From Thalassospira sp. TSL5-1 (GTDB taxonomy: Bacteria > Pseudomonadota > Alphaproteobacteria > Rhodospirillales > Thalassospiraceae): a stretch of DNA of 64,000 nt. Location of the stretch: contig NZ_KV880637.1 of NCBI RefSeq assembly GCF_001907695.1, positions 1,178,001 to 1,242,000 of the forward strand. Reading direction: 5' to 3'. Each line of letters begins with the position of its first letter. Within the stretch, counting starts at the first letter, position 1. The notes beneath the pieces are model-generated. The model was not told the origin of the DNA. It was given only the letters and a program-made list of their open reading frames with translations, and made no database searches. The translations under genes were made by a program, and so were the position numbers. Shown here in pieces: positions 8,174 to 17,161 of this stretch.

Positions 8174-10027
8174 ATGCCGGAATATCGGTCCCGTACAACC
8201 ACCCACGGTCGCAATATGGCCGGTGCGCGCGGTCTTTGGCGCGCCACAGGCATGAAGGATGAGGATTTCGATAAGCCGATTATTGCGGTGGTCAACAGCT
8301 TTACCCAGTTTGTGCCCGGTCACGTCCATCTGAAAGACCTTGGCCAGATGGTTGCCCGCGAGATCGAGGCCGCTGGCGGGGTTGCAAAGGAATTCAACAC
8401 CATTGCGGTGGATGACGGGATTGCGATGGGCCATGACGGCATGCTTTACAGTCTGCCGTCGCGCGAAATTATCGCGGATTCGGTCGAATATATGGTCAAT
8501 GCCCATTGTGCCGATGCGATGGTTTGCATTTCCAACTGCGATAAAATCACCCCCGGTATGTTGATGGCAGCCATGCGCCTTAATGTCCCGTGTGTGTTTG
8601 TTTCTGGTGGCCCGATGGAGGCCGGTAAAGTTACGATCGAAGGCAAGGAACGCCACCTTGACCTGGTCGATGCGATGGTCGAAGCCGCCGATCCCAAAAT
8701 TTCCGATGAACAGGTGGCCGTTGTTGAACGTTCCGCCTGTCCGACCTGTGGCTCGTGCTCTGGCATGTTTACCGCCAATTCGATGAACTGCCTGGCCGAG
8801 GCGCTGGGGCTGGCATTGCCGGGCAATGGTTCGGTGCTGGCAACCCATGCGGCACGCAAGGAACTGTTCCTGGAAGCCGCCCGCACGTCCGTTCGTTTGG
8901 CGCGGCGCTATTACGAGGAAGACGACATCACAGCGACCCCGCGCGGCATTGCCACCTTTGAGGCGTTTGAAAATGCAATGGCGCTGGATATTGCAATGGG
9001 CGGCTCAACCAATACGGTTTTGCATTTGCTGGCAATCGCGCGTGAAGCCGAACTTGATTTCACCATGAGCGATATGGATCGTTTGTCGCGTCAAATTCCG
9101 CATCTGTCCAAGGTGGCCCCCTCGCATCCGCTCTATCACATGGAAGATGTCCATCGTGCGGGCGGCATTATGCGTATTCTCGGCGAACTGGAACGCGGTG
9201 GATTGCTGCATACCGATGTTGCCACGGTGCACGCCAAAACAATGGGTGATGCCCTGGCAAAGTGGGACATTAGACGGACCCAGGACGAAAAAGTTCACAA
9301 ATTTTATCGGGCCATGCCCGGCGGTATTCCGACGCAGACAGCGTTTAGCCAGGAACGCTACTGGGATGACCTGGACCTGGACGAAAAAGAAGGCTGCATT
9401 CGCGACGTTGAACATGCTTATAGCCAGGATGGTGGTTTGGCGGTTTTGTTTGGCAATATTGCCAGCAATGGCTGTATCGTTAAGACCGCCGGTGTTGATT
9501 CCAGCATCCTGAAATTCAGCGGCCCGGCTGTGGTGTGCGAAAGCCAGGACGAAGCCGTTGCCAAGATTCTGGGCGGCGAGGTCAAGGAAGGCAATGTTGT
9601 CGTCATTCGCTATGAAGGCCCCAAAGGCGGTCCGGGTATGCAGGAAATGCTGTATCCGACCAGCTATCTGAAATCGATGGGGCTGGGCAAGGCATGTGCG
9701 TTAATTACCGATGGTCGTTTCTCGGGCGGGACGTCGGGCCTTTCTATCGGCCATGTCTCGCCAGAGGCCGCAGCCGGGGGGGATATTGCGCTGGTTCAGC
9801 CCGGTGATATGATTGAAATCGACATTCCCAACCGCACCATCCACATTGCGATTGACGATGCCGAAATGGCTGCCCGTCGCGAAGCAATGGAAGCAAAGGG
9901 TGCGGCGGCCTGGAAGCCGGAAAAACCGCGCAAACGCCGCGTGACCACGGCTCTGCGCGCCTATGCCGCGTTGGCAACCAGTGCCGATAAGGGTGCTGTG
10001 CGTGATGTGACCCAGGTTGAATTCTGA
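8174..10027 (+). CDS. ilvD: Dihydroxy-acid dehydratase
   Basis: Dehydrates 2,3-dihydroxy-isovalerate and 2,3-dihydroxy-3-methylvalerate to the 2-keto acids of valine and isoleucine synthesis; cytosolic Fe-S enzyme. The 617-aa product is very close to the E. coli enzyme in length and wording. Cluster-ligand segments are [12 protein letters not shown] (about residues 118-129) and [13 protein letters not shown] (about 190-202), and [19 protein letters not shown] lies near the C-terminus. GAGAGG lies 8 nt before the ATG. It appears monocistronic, closed by the terminator at 10056-10086. Confidence 0.97.
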   Translation: MPEYRSRTTTHGRNMAGARGLWRATGMKDEDFDKPIIAVVNSFTQFVPGHVHLKDLGQMVAREIEAAGGVAKEFNTIAVDDGIAMGHDGMLYSLPSREIIADSVEYMVNAHCADAMVCISNCDKITPGMLMAAMRLNVPCVFVSGGPMEAGKVTIEGKERHLDLVDAMVEAADPKISDEQVAVVERSACPTCGSCSGMFTANSMNCLAEALGLALPGNGSVLATHAARKELFLEAARTSVRLARRYYEEDDITATPRGIATFEAFENAMALDIAMGGSTNTVLHLLAIAREAELDFTMSDMDRLSRQIPHLSKVAPSHPLYHMEDVHRAGGIMRILGELERGGLLHTDVATVHAKTMGDALAKWDIRRTQDEKVHKFYRAMPGGIPTQTAFSQERYWDDLDLDEKEGCIRDVEHAYSQDGGLAVLFGNIASNGCIVKTAGVDSSILKFSGPAVVCESQDEAVAKILGGEVKEGNVVVIRYEGPKGGPGMQEMLYPTSYLKSMGLGKACALITDGRFSGGTSGLSIGHVSPEAAAGGDIALVQPGDMIEIDIPNRTIHIAIDDAEMAARREAMEAKGAAAWKPEKPRKRRVTTALRAYAALATSADKGAVRDVTQVEF

Positions 10028-10055
10028 TCCATCCGGTTTTGATCGCACTGTTATG

Positions 10056-10086
10056 AAGCCACCCGCAATTGTCGGGTGGCTTTTTT
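10056..10086 (+). terminator. Intrinsic terminator after ilvD
   Basis: Perfect 10-bp stem AAGCCACCCG / CGGGTGGCTT with a 7-nt loop, running into six T, 28 bp after the ilvD stop. Confidence 0.9.
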
Positions 10087-10213
10087 GATGGCGAAAAGGG
10101 CAATCACAAATACTGCGTAATGCTGTTTTTGATTTCTCCGGACAGCGCTTTTCATGCCATGATTTGACGTTGAAAAGGATTAAGTGGTTTTTCAGGTCAG
10201 GCGGGGAAAGGTC

Positions 10214-10855
10214 ATGGAATTTTCAATGCTCATGGGGGCAATGCTGGCTGCTGCCATTTATGTCTTAACGCCAGGGCCGGCCTTTCTGGCGATGCTGGGG
10301 CTTGGTGCGGCCCAGGGGCGCGCGGCCAGTGCGGGTTTTCTGTTTGGTCATCTGGCAGGGGACTTGATGTGGGCCGGATTGGCGCTGGTGGCGATTATTG
10401 GTTCGCGCGTGATGGACCCGGTTGTTTTTCACGCCTTGGCGATGATTTGCGGTGTTTATCTGTTCTGGCTGGGCTTTCGTGCTCTTACGGCAAGGCGCAA
10501 ACCTCAAGGTGAACTTGATATTGCCATTCGCCATCCGTGGCGGCGGGGACTGATATTTGGCATCACCAATCCCAAGGGGTATCCGGTTGCCGTGGCCATG
10601 TTTACCGCCCTTTTGGCCAAAAACGCCGATATGCTGGACTGGAGCAGCATGGCCGGTTTGCTGGCGGCATCTTTGGTCGGGTTTGTTCTGGCGGATCTGA
10701 TATTGATCTGGCTTGTGGGGCTTGGTTTTTTACGCCGCTTTTATGTGCGCCATCAAATTTGGATCGTGCGGGCGACCGGGCTGATTTTCATTGGTTTTGC
10801 CATCCAGGCAATTGTCAATGCTCTGCCGGGTCTATGGACGTGGCGTAAAAGCTGA
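10214..10855 (+). CDS. LysE/RhtB-family amino-acid exporter
   Basis: 213-aa inner-membrane protein with about six hydrophobic helices. The LysE signature is clear: the first helix ends YVLTPGPAFLAMLGLG, then GFLFGHLAGDLMWAGLAL, and ITNPKGYPVAVAMFTAL mid-protein. The family exports amino acids such as homoserine, threonine, lysine or leucine. The ATG at 10214 gives the usual MxFS..LxxxxxxPGP start. A GTG at 10184 with AAGGA 5 nt upstream is an alternative that adds ten residues. It sits between ilvD and ald, which fits amino-acid overflow, but the substrate is unknown. Confidence 0.88.
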   Translation: MEFSMLMGAMLAAAIYVLTPGPAFLAMLGLGAAQGRAASAGFLFGHLAGDLMWAGLALVAIIGSRVMDPVVFHALAMICGVYLFWLGFRALTARRKPQGELDIAIRHPWRRGLIFGITNPKGYPVAVAMFTALLAKNADMLDWSSMAGLLAASLVGFVLADLILIWLVGLGFLRRFYVRHQIWIVRATGLIFIGFAIQAIVNALPGLWTWRKS

Positions 10856-10886
10856 AATTATTTGTCGTTCAGTTGGTTGGCTTGCG

Positions 10887-10917
10887 AAAACACCCTCGCC
10901 ATTGATGACGAGGGTGT
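10887..10917 (-). terminator. Intrinsic terminator after ald
   Basis: 9-bp stem ACACCCTCG / CGAGGGTGT with a 10-nt loop. Read on the minus strand it is followed by TTTT, 20 bp beyond the ald stop. It may also slow transcripts from the LysE gene. Confidence 0.7.
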
Positions 10918-10936
10918 GATGAAGGCGTTTGGCTGA

Positions 10937-12052
10937 TTATGCGAGAATCTTTTCCAGCGGCTGATACTCGTACCCCAATTCACGGGCGACGGCCTCATAG
11001 GTGATTTGGCCATTATGGACATTCAAACCGGCTGCCAAATGCGGGTCATCCTGGCATGCCTTTTTCCAGCCCTTGTCGGCCAGGGCCAGCATGAAGGGCA
11101 GGGTGGCATTGTTGAGCGCAAAGGTTGAGGTGCGGGCAACCGCACCAGGCATGTTGGCAACACAGTAATGCACAACATCATCGACAATATAAATCGGATC
11201 GGCATGGGTGGTTGCCTTTGATGTTTCAAAGCAACCGCCCTGGTCGATGGCGACATCAACAATGACGGAACCCGGTTTCATTTTTGAAAGCTGTTCACGG
11301 CGAATAAGTTTTGGTGCGGCGGCACCGGGGATGAGGACGGCCCCGACAACCAGGTCGGCTTCATAAACCAGGCTTTCGGTATCGTCGATGGTGGCATATT
11401 GCGTTTTGATGGCCGGGCCAAAAAGGTCGTCAATATAAGTTAGACGTTTGACGTTTTTATCCAGGATGGTGACGTTCGCCCCCATGCCTGCCGCAATGCG
11501 CGCGGCATTGGTGCCGACAACGCCACCGCCAATCACAACGACCTTGGCAGGCGACACACCTGGGACACCGCCCAGAAGCATGCCACGGCCACCAGCAGCC
11601 TTTTGCAGGGCAGCCGCACCAACCTGGGGCGCCATGCGTCCGGCAACTTCCGACATCGGGGCCAGCAACGGCAGGCCACCATTGCGGTCGGTTACGGTTT
11701 CATAGGCAATGGCTGTGACACCGGATTTCACAAGACCTTCGGTCTGGGCGGGGTCCGGTGCCAGGTGCAAATAGGTGAACAAAAGCTGGCCTTCGCGCAG
11801 CTGTTCATATTCAACTTTTTGCGGTTCCTTTACCTTTACCACCATTTCGGCGGTGGCAAAAATTTCGGCGGCACTATCGACAATCGAAGCGCCAGCAGCT
11901 TGATAATCCGCGTCGGTACAGCCAATACCGTCCCCGGCGCTGGTTTCAATGATCACTTTGTGACCATGGGCAACAGCTTCGCGGACAGAGGATGGCGTCA
12001 GACCGACGCGATATTCATGGTTTTTGATTTCTTTTGGTACACCGATCAACAT
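10937..12052 (-). CDS. ald: Alanine dehydrogenase
   Basis: NAD-dependent interconversion of L-alanine with pyruvate and ammonia. The 371-aa product matches the family length. The N-terminal MLIGVPKEIKNHEYRVGLTP is diagnostic. The catalytic Lys is in VVKVKEPQ and the catalytic His in FTYLHLAPDP (about residue 95). The Rossmann motif IGGGVVGTNAARIAAGMGA is at about 174-192. A divergent Lrp/AsnC gene 164 bp away is the likely regulator, an arrangement seen for ald in several bacteria. Transcription ends at 10887-10917. Confidence 0.96.
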   Translation of the reverse strand: MLIGVPKEIKNHEYRVGLTPSSVREAVAHGHKVIIETSAGDGIGCTDADYQAAGASIVDSAAEIFATAEMVVKVKEPQKVEYEQLREGQLLFTYLHLAPDPAQTEGLVKSGVTAIAYETVTDRNGGLPLLAPMSEVAGRMAPQVGAAALQKAAGGRGMLLGGVPGVSPAKVVVIGGGVVGTNAARIAAGMGANVTILDKNVKRLTYIDDLFGPAIKTQYATIDDTESLVYEADLVVGAVLIPGAAAPKLIRREQLSKMKPGSVIVDVAIDQGGCFETSKATTHADPIYIVDDVVHYCVANMPGAVARTSTFALNNATLPFMLALADKGWKKACQDDPHLAAGLNVHNGQITYEAVARELGYEYQPLEKILA

Positions 12053-12216
12053 GGTGTGACCTCCCGGATTTTGGGGTTATGGATGGGGTTTTTCCCCGGC
12101 TTTTAGTTATCTTTGAACAATACCTCAAATTTTTCGCAATTTCTCTTCAATCCAAGCCGTTATAGGTGATATTGTTGGTATAATATTTTAACAAACTGCC
12201 CATTTTTCAGGGAAAT

Positions 12217-12681
12217 ATGCGAATGGAAATAGATGCGCGCGACCGGATGATACTTCGACTGCTGCAGCAGGATGGCCGTATCAGCAATGCTGATCTGGCA
12301 GAAAAGGTCAATTTGTCGGCCTCTGCTTGTCTGCGTCGTGTTCGCCTGCTTGAAGAAGCCGGTTTCATCGACCGCTATGCCATGCTGTTAAATCCCAAGC
12401 GCATTGGCAAACCCGGCAATGCTTTTGTCAATATTTCCATCGCGCGCCAAACCCGCCAGGCCCTGGAGGATTTTGAACGTGAAATCCAGTCCGTGCCGGA
12501 AGTGGTGGAATGTTATCTTTTGGCCGGGCAAAGCGATTATTTGGTGCATGTGGTTTACAGCAACACATCAGATTATGAACGCATCCATAGCGAAGTTCTC
12601 ACCCAGCTTCCCGGTGTTGAGCGGGTGCAAACCGTCATTACCCTGCGAGAGGTCAAACGTACCACAGAACTGCCAGTGTGA
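12217..12681 (+). CDS. Lrp/AsnC-family transcriptional regulator
   Basis: 154 aa. An N-terminal winged helix (ILRLLQQDGRISNADLAEKV, then LSASACLRRVRLLEEAG) is followed by a RAM/AsnC ligand-binding ferredoxin-like domain containing VVECYLLAGQSDYLVHV. Such proteins sense amino acids and form octamers. Being divergent from ald, it most likely activates or represses ald in response to alanine or another amino acid, which is inference from position. A TATAAT at 12179-12184 lies 33 bp before the ATG and is a good candidate -10. Confidence 0.93.
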   Translation: MRMEIDARDRMILRLLQQDGRISNADLAEKVNLSASACLRRVRLLEEAGFIDRYAMLLNPKRIGKPGNAFVNISIARQTRQALEDFEREIQSVPEVVECYLLAGQSDYLVHVVYSNTSDYERIHSEVLTQLPGVERVQTVITLREVKRTTELPV

Positions 12682-12998
12682 AAACAGCACGTCCGGTTTG
12701 TTGGGCTGCTTGCCATCTTTCACTACGGTTGTTGCAGGCTTTATAAATTTTGCTGGCGCCGTTTTTTTATTGCTGACCATAAGTCATTTTTTGCCAATTG
12801 GGTGATGGTCTAACATTTTGATTTAATTTGAATAATTATATCATTTTAGCAAAAGTCGTATTTGTTTGGGTGTGTTACAGGACTGTGCGACTTGTTGAAG
12901 CAGGCGGACAAATAGGGATTAAGCCTGAACCGTTGTTTGACTCTGGCTGTCAATGCGGGCAATAATTCGCCGGGGAGAAGACCGGGGAAGAATAAAAT
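12682..12998. other. 317-bp intergenic region between the Lrp and TetR genes
   Basis: A/T-rich (notably 12780-12860). No terminator with a convincing T-run follows the Lrp gene, and no small gene is evident. It presumably contains the promoter and operator of the TetR-family gene, but I see no clear long palindrome. Confidence 0.35.
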
Positions 12999-13709
12999 AT
13001 GGAAAATGAATGTCTCGTTCGCGCGCGCAGCCATGAACAAAAGCTGCGTCGCAGAAACGACATTATAGACGCCGCAGAGGCGCTTTTTCTGGAAAGCGAG
13101 GGGCAACTTCCGTCTGCTGCGGAGGTTGCAAAAAAGGCCAACCTGGCCAAAGGCACGTTATACCTTTACTTTTCCAGCAAAGAGGCCCTGTTTCTGGAAG
13201 TGCTTCGTCGCTTTTTCAAGGGATGGAGCGAGAACAATCTGGAAATCATCGAACAGGAAGCAATGCGTCTTCCGGCTGATCGTGATCCGCTTCGGGTGGC
13301 CCGTCAGTTTGTTGATTATCTGGTCAAAAGATCACGTTTTTTGTATCTGGCGTCACTTTCGCACGGTGTCCTTGAACAAGGGGCCGATGATGAAAGCGTG
13401 CTGATTCACAAACGGTATGTTGCGGCAATGGTGAAGCGGACGGCCGATGCGCTTTCCGAGATTTATGCCATTACCGAACAGCAGGCCCGTAATCTGATGG
13501 CAAATTCCTTCGCGCTTATTTTGGGGTTATGGCAAATGTCCCAGGTGCCGGACAGGGTTGTGGTGTTGATGCGCCAAAACGCGCTGGAAGACATGATCAT
13601 CGATTTTGCCCAGTCTGCCGAAATGGCTGTAATTGAATTCTGGCGCGCTGAAATGGCGGTCATGAAGACAGATAGCAGTCCCAGACCAGAAGTGGTGCCA
13701 TCACTATAG
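12999..13709 (+). CDS. TetR/AcrR-family transcriptional regulator
   Basis: 236 aa. The N-terminal helix-turn-helix is typical: RRNDIIDAAEALFLE, then AAEVAKKANLAKGTLYLYFSSKEALFLEVL (two adjacent helices, residues about 37-68). The C-terminal ligand-binding region is helical and unassigned. No efflux or enzyme gene is divergent from it, so its target is unclear; autoregulation is likely. GGGGAAG precedes the ATG. A strong symmetrical terminator follows. Confidence 0.92.
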   Translation: MENECLVRARSHEQKLRRRNDIIDAAEALFLESEGQLPSAAEVAKKANLAKGTLYLYFSSKEALFLEVLRRFFKGWSENNLEIIEQEAMRLPADRDPLRVARQFVDYLVKRSRFLYLASLSHGVLEQGADDESVLIHKRYVAAMVKRTADALSEIYAITEQQARNLMANSFALILGLWQMSQVPDRVVVLMRQNALEDMIIDFAQSAEMAVIEFWRAEMAVMKTDSSPRPEVVPSL

Positions 13710-13758
13710 ATGGTGAGATGACGGCCATTAGTCAGGCCACCCGTTTGATGATCGGATG

Positions 13759-13800
13759 AAAAAAGGGGATGGTTTCAACCCGTAAACCATCCCCTTTTTT
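13759..13800. terminator. Bidirectional intrinsic terminator after the TetR gene
   Basis: 17-bp perfect inverted repeat with an 8-nt loop: AAAAAAGGGGATGGTTT against AAACCATCCCCTTTTTT. The A and T tracts let it act on both strands. Confidence 0.92.
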
Positions 13801-13853
13801 GGTGTTTTCGGTTTCATTGTGAAAAATGAACATGAAACATGGCTTGGAATGGC

Positions 13854-13883
13854 AAAACAGCCCCGCATCGATGCGGGGCTGTT
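13854..13883 (-). terminator. Intrinsic terminator of the pot operon
   Basis: Palindromic GC stem AACAGCCCCGCAT / ATGCGGGGCTGTT. On the minus strand it is followed by TTTT, about 40 bp beyond the potI stop. Confidence 0.8.
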
Positions 13884-13924
13884 GCGTTGCGTATCAGCTA
13901 ACGTCTGTGACGGTTTTTGGTCGA

Positions 13925-14767
13925 TCAGCCAGGAATGCCGGTATCTTCCTGCACTTGCCTTGTTCTTTGCCGTTCTGACCGCATCACCAGAATACTGGCA
14001 ATAATGATCAGGATGGAAATGGCAACGATGATCAGGGTTGCCAGCGCGTTGATTTCCGGTGAGACCCCCAACCGGACCGACGAAAACACTTTCATCGGCA
14101 GGGTTGTGGACCCCGGACCGGCAACGAAGCTGGAAATCACCAGGTCATCAAGGGACAGGGTAAAGGACAAAAGCCAGCCTGCCATCAGGGCGGGCAGGAT
14201 CATGGGCAGGGTGATCAGGAAAAAGATCTTGGTGGGCTTTGCCCCCAGATCCATTGCCGCTTCCTCGATCGAGGTGTCCATACCAGCAAGGCGTGATTGC
14301 ACCACCACGGCAACATAGGCCGCGCAGAATGTGGTGTGGGCAATGACGATGGTGGTCATGCCGCGCCCGGCGGGCCAGCCGACCAGCTGTTCCATTGTCA
14401 CAAAAAGCAGCAGCAGCGACAGGCCGGTAATCACATCGGGCATCACCAGCGGGGCGGCGATCATGCCCGAAAACAGGGTGCGGCCGCGAAAGCGCCCGAA
14501 CCGCGACATCACAAGACCCGCCGGGGTGCCAATGGCCAGGGCCAGCGTTGCGGACATAAGGCCAATGCGCAGGCTGTTCCATGCTGCATCGATCATGGCG
14601 TCGTCCCGAAACAGTTCGACATACCATTTGGTTGAGAAACCGGCCCAGACCGTAACCAGTTTGCCCTCGTTAAAGGAATAAATGATTACCAGCATGATGG
14701 GCACATACAGAAAGGCGAAGCCAAAACACAGTGCCGACATCAGAAAGATGGAGCGTTTTCCGTTCAT
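13925..14767 (-). CDS. potI: Polyamine ABC transporter permease (PotI/PotC type)
   Basis: 280-aa inner-membrane permease of a spermidine/putrescine importer. It has about six helices and a BPD_transp_1 domain. The cytoplasmic EAA loop reads EAAMDLGAKPTKIFFLITLP at about residues 180-199 and contacts PotG. Its start ATG overlaps the stop of potH (ATGA), so potG-potH-potI is one tightly coupled operon. The C-terminus ends in a short charged tail after the last helix. Putrescine specificity (PotFGHI) is preferred over spermidine (PotABCD) because the linked binding proteins are PotF-like. Confidence 0.93.
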   Translation of the reverse strand: MNGKRSIFLMSALCFGFAFLYVPIMLVIIYSFNEGKLVTVWAGFSTKWYVELFRDDAMIDAAWNSLRIGLMSATLALAIGTPAGLVMSRFGRFRGRTLFSGMIAAPLVMPDVITGLSLLLLFVTMEQLVGWPAGRGMTTIVIAHTTFCAAYVAVVVQSRLAGMDTSIEEAAMDLGAKPTKIFFLITLPMILPALMAGWLLSFTLSLDDLVISSFVAGPGSTTLPMKVFSSVRLGVSPEINALATLIIVAISILIIIASILVMRSERQRTRQVQEDTGIPG

Positions 14768-15693
14768 TTGCCTGGCTCCTCGGTTTTGCCCTGAATATGC
14801 TGAAAATACATGATCGGTACGACCAGAAAGATCAGCATCGCAATGGCCACAGAAGAAGCAATGGGCCAGTCACGGTTAGAGAAGAATTCGTTCCAGAGCG
14901 TTCGCCCGATCATCAATGTGTTGGGGCCACCCAGCAATTCCGGAATGACAAATTCACCAACGGCAGGAATGAAAACCAAAAGCGAGCCCGCCAGAATGCC
15001 GGGCATCGATAGCGGTAGGGTGATTTTGACAAAAGCCTTCCAGGGCTTGCAGCCAAGATCGAGTGCCGCTTCGAGCAGGCTGACATCCATTTTTTCCAGT
15101 GTGGAATATAGCGGCAGGATCATGAAGGGCAGATAAGTGTATACAATGCCGATATAGACCGCGACTTCTGTTTGCCGAATGATCAATGGTTCGGAAATGA
15201 TATGCAGCCCCATCAGGGCGGCGTTGATCAGTCCTTCGCGGTCGAGAATGCCGATCCAGGCATAGACGCGGATCAGGAAACTGGTCCAGAAAGGCAAAAT
15301 CACCAGCATCAGCAACAGGTTGCGCGTGGAGCCCTTGGCCCGCGCAATGCCGTAAGCCATTGGATAGCCGATCAAAAGCGTAATCACGGTCGAGATGGCG
15401 GCGATACGGATCGAATTGAGATAAGCCGAAAAATACAGACTGTCAGAGAGTAAAAACAGGTAATTGCCAAAATTGATGGCGATATTGACGCCTTCATCGA
15501 CCCATTGAAACAGGGCGCTATAGGGCGGCTGGGCATATTGCGCCGTGGCAAAACTGATTTTGAGGACAATCAGAAACGGGACGAGGAAAAACAGAAAAAG
15601 CCACAGATAGGGCAGGCCGATAACCAGAATTCGGCCATGCCGGATCATCCAGCGGTCAAAACGTTGTTTGAGGGTAGGTTTGATTTCGCTCAT
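14764..15693 (-). CDS. potH: Polyamine ABC transporter permease (PotH/PotB type)
   Basis: 309-aa inner-membrane permease partner of PotI. The hydrophobic N-terminal helix reads LPYLWLFLFFLVPFLIVLKI, and the EAA loop EAALDLGCKPWKAFVKITLP lies in the second half. The chosen start (MSEIKPTLKQRFD) overlaps the potG stop as ATGA; an in-frame ATG further upstream would add 19 unlikely residues inside potG. The length fits PotH of the putrescine system. Confidence 0.94.
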   Translation of the reverse strand: MSEIKPTLKQRFDRWMIRHGRILVIGLPYLWLFLFFLVPFLIVLKISFATAQYAQPPYSALFQWVDEGVNIAINFGNYLFLLSDSLYFSAYLNSIRIAAISTVITLLIGYPMAYGIARAKGSTRNLLLMLVILPFWTSFLIRVYAWIGILDREGLINAALMGLHIISEPLIIRQTEVAVYIGIVYTYLPFMILPLYSTLEKMDVSLLEAALDLGCKPWKAFVKITLPLSMPGILAGSLLVFIPAVGEFVIPELLGGPNTLMIGRTLWNEFFSNRDWPIASSVAIAMLIFLVVPIMYFQHIQGKTEEPGK

Positions 15694-16853
15694 TGGTTCA
15701 GCACCGAGGCGGACCCCGTCTCCCACGTCACCCAAACCTGATCGTCCCACGTATAGCGCGGTTCATTATGGCGATGGGTGTTGGGTTCGCTGACACGAAT
15801 GCGTTTCCCGGTCTCAAGGCGGACGTGATAGGTCGATAATCCGCCCAGATAGCCAATTTCCTCGACCTTGCCGGCAAAACAGTTACGTTCGGCATTTTCG
15901 GGTTTTTCAGTACACAGGCGCAGGCGTTCCGGGCGGAGCGCGACCCATAGGGTGGTGCCTTCATGTCCCTGAACCGCGTGGTCGATATAAATTTCGCCGC
16001 CAATATCGTCAGACTGGATGATGGCGTATTTTTCGTCATCATCAATCAGGGTGCCTTCGATCAGGTTGACCTGACCCAGGAAGTTGGCGGTAAAGCGGGA
16101 ATTGGGATATTCATACAGCTCGAACGGTGTGCCGATTTGCTTGATTACCCCTTCATTCATCACCGCGATGCGCGATGCCATGGTCATGGCTTCTTCCTGG
16201 TCGTGTGTGACCATGACAAAGGTGGTGCCAAGTTTTTCCTGAATATTGACCAGTTCAAACTGGGTTTGTTCGCGCAGTTTTTTATCAAGCGCGCCCAGCG
16301 GTTCATCCAGCAGCAATACCTTGGGCTGTTTGACAAGGGAACGGGCCAGGGCAACACGCTGGCGCTGACCACCTGAAAGCTGGTGTGGTTTGCGGGTGGC
16401 AAATTTGCTCATTTGCACCAGGGCGAGCATGTCGGCAACCCGCTCTTTGATTTCGGACTTGGAATATCCATCCTGATGCAGGCCAAAGGCGACATTCTTT
16501 TCCACGCTCATATGCGGGAAAAGGGCATAGGACTGGAACATCATGTTGGTTGGGCGTTCATAGGGCGGTACATTCGCCATATCGACACCGTCGATAAAGA
16601 TTTTGCCCTCTGTCGGGTCTTCAAACCCGGCTAGCATGCGCAACAATGTCGTTTTGCCACAGCCCGATCCGCCAAGCAGGGCGAAAAGCTCGTGGCGGTA
16701 AATATCGAGCGATACGTCATCAACAGCGTAGAAATCGCCAAATTTTTTGGTGACTTTTTCAAACCGGATAAACGGTACTGCGTCCGGATTATTCCACGGT
16801 TGGCTGGTTTGTACACATGATTGTGCGTCTTGCTGATTGGCCCCCTGCGACAC
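15690..16853 (-). CDS. potG: Polyamine ABC transporter ATP-binding protein
   Basis: Cytoplasmic ATPase that energises PotHI. Walker A GGSGCGKTT, signature LSGGQRQRVALAR, Walker B VLLLDEPLGALD, and a C-terminal TOBE-type domain (for example LRPERLRLCTEK). The chosen GTG start at 16853 has GGGAG 7 nt upstream and leaves about 30 residues before the ABC core. The same frame stays open to an ATG at 16967, which would add a 38-residue low-complexity tail without a visible ribosome-binding site. Which start is used is uncertain. First gene of the potGHI operon. Confidence 0.93.
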   Translation of the reverse strand: MSQGANQQDAQSCVQTSQPWNNPDAVPFIRFEKVTKKFGDFYAVDDVSLDIYRHELFALLGGSGCGKTTLLRMLAGFEDPTEGKIFIDGVDMANVPPYERPTNMMFQSYALFPHMSVEKNVAFGLHQDGYSKSEIKERVADMLALVQMSKFATRKPHQLSGGQRQRVALARSLVKQPKVLLLDEPLGALDKKLREQTQFELVNIQEKLGTTFVMVTHDQEEAMTMASRIAVMNEGVIKQIGTPFELYEYPNSRFTANFLGQVNLIEGTLIDDDEKYAIIQSDDIGGEIYIDHAVQGHEGTTLWVALRPERLRLCTEKPENAERNCFAGKVEEIGYLGGLSTYHVRLETGKRIRVSEPNTHRHNEPRYTWDDQVWVTWETGSASVLNQ

Positions 16854-17103
16854 CAGAATTCTCCCGTCCGATGTTGTGATACTGTTCGTGTTTTTCTGCT
16901 TAACAGGATGAAGCATTTGCGCAATCTGTAAAGAGGGGTGTGCGATATTTTGAACATCATGCGCCATTTTATGGCGATAATGCTGGCAAAATGAGCGCTC
17001 CTGTTCAGAAAATGAGCAATTTTTTCTTCATCATTTCGCGGTTTAAGACCGCCGGATTGCAGGATGCAACCGCGATTTTAGCGTCGTGATGCGAGTCATA
17101 AAT

Positions 17104-17134
17104 GAAACAAGGCGCGGGGGATGCCGCGCCTTGT
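17104..17134 (-). terminator. Intrinsic terminator after the downstream potF gene
   Basis: 11-bp stem ACAAGGCGCGG / CCGCGCCTTGT with a 6-nt loop. It lies 27 bp beyond the stop of the potF gene at 17162 and separates it from potG. A T-rich run on the plus side means it could work both ways. Confidence 0.75.
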
Positions 17135-17161
17135 GTTTTTATGCTCTGATCTCAAGCAGGC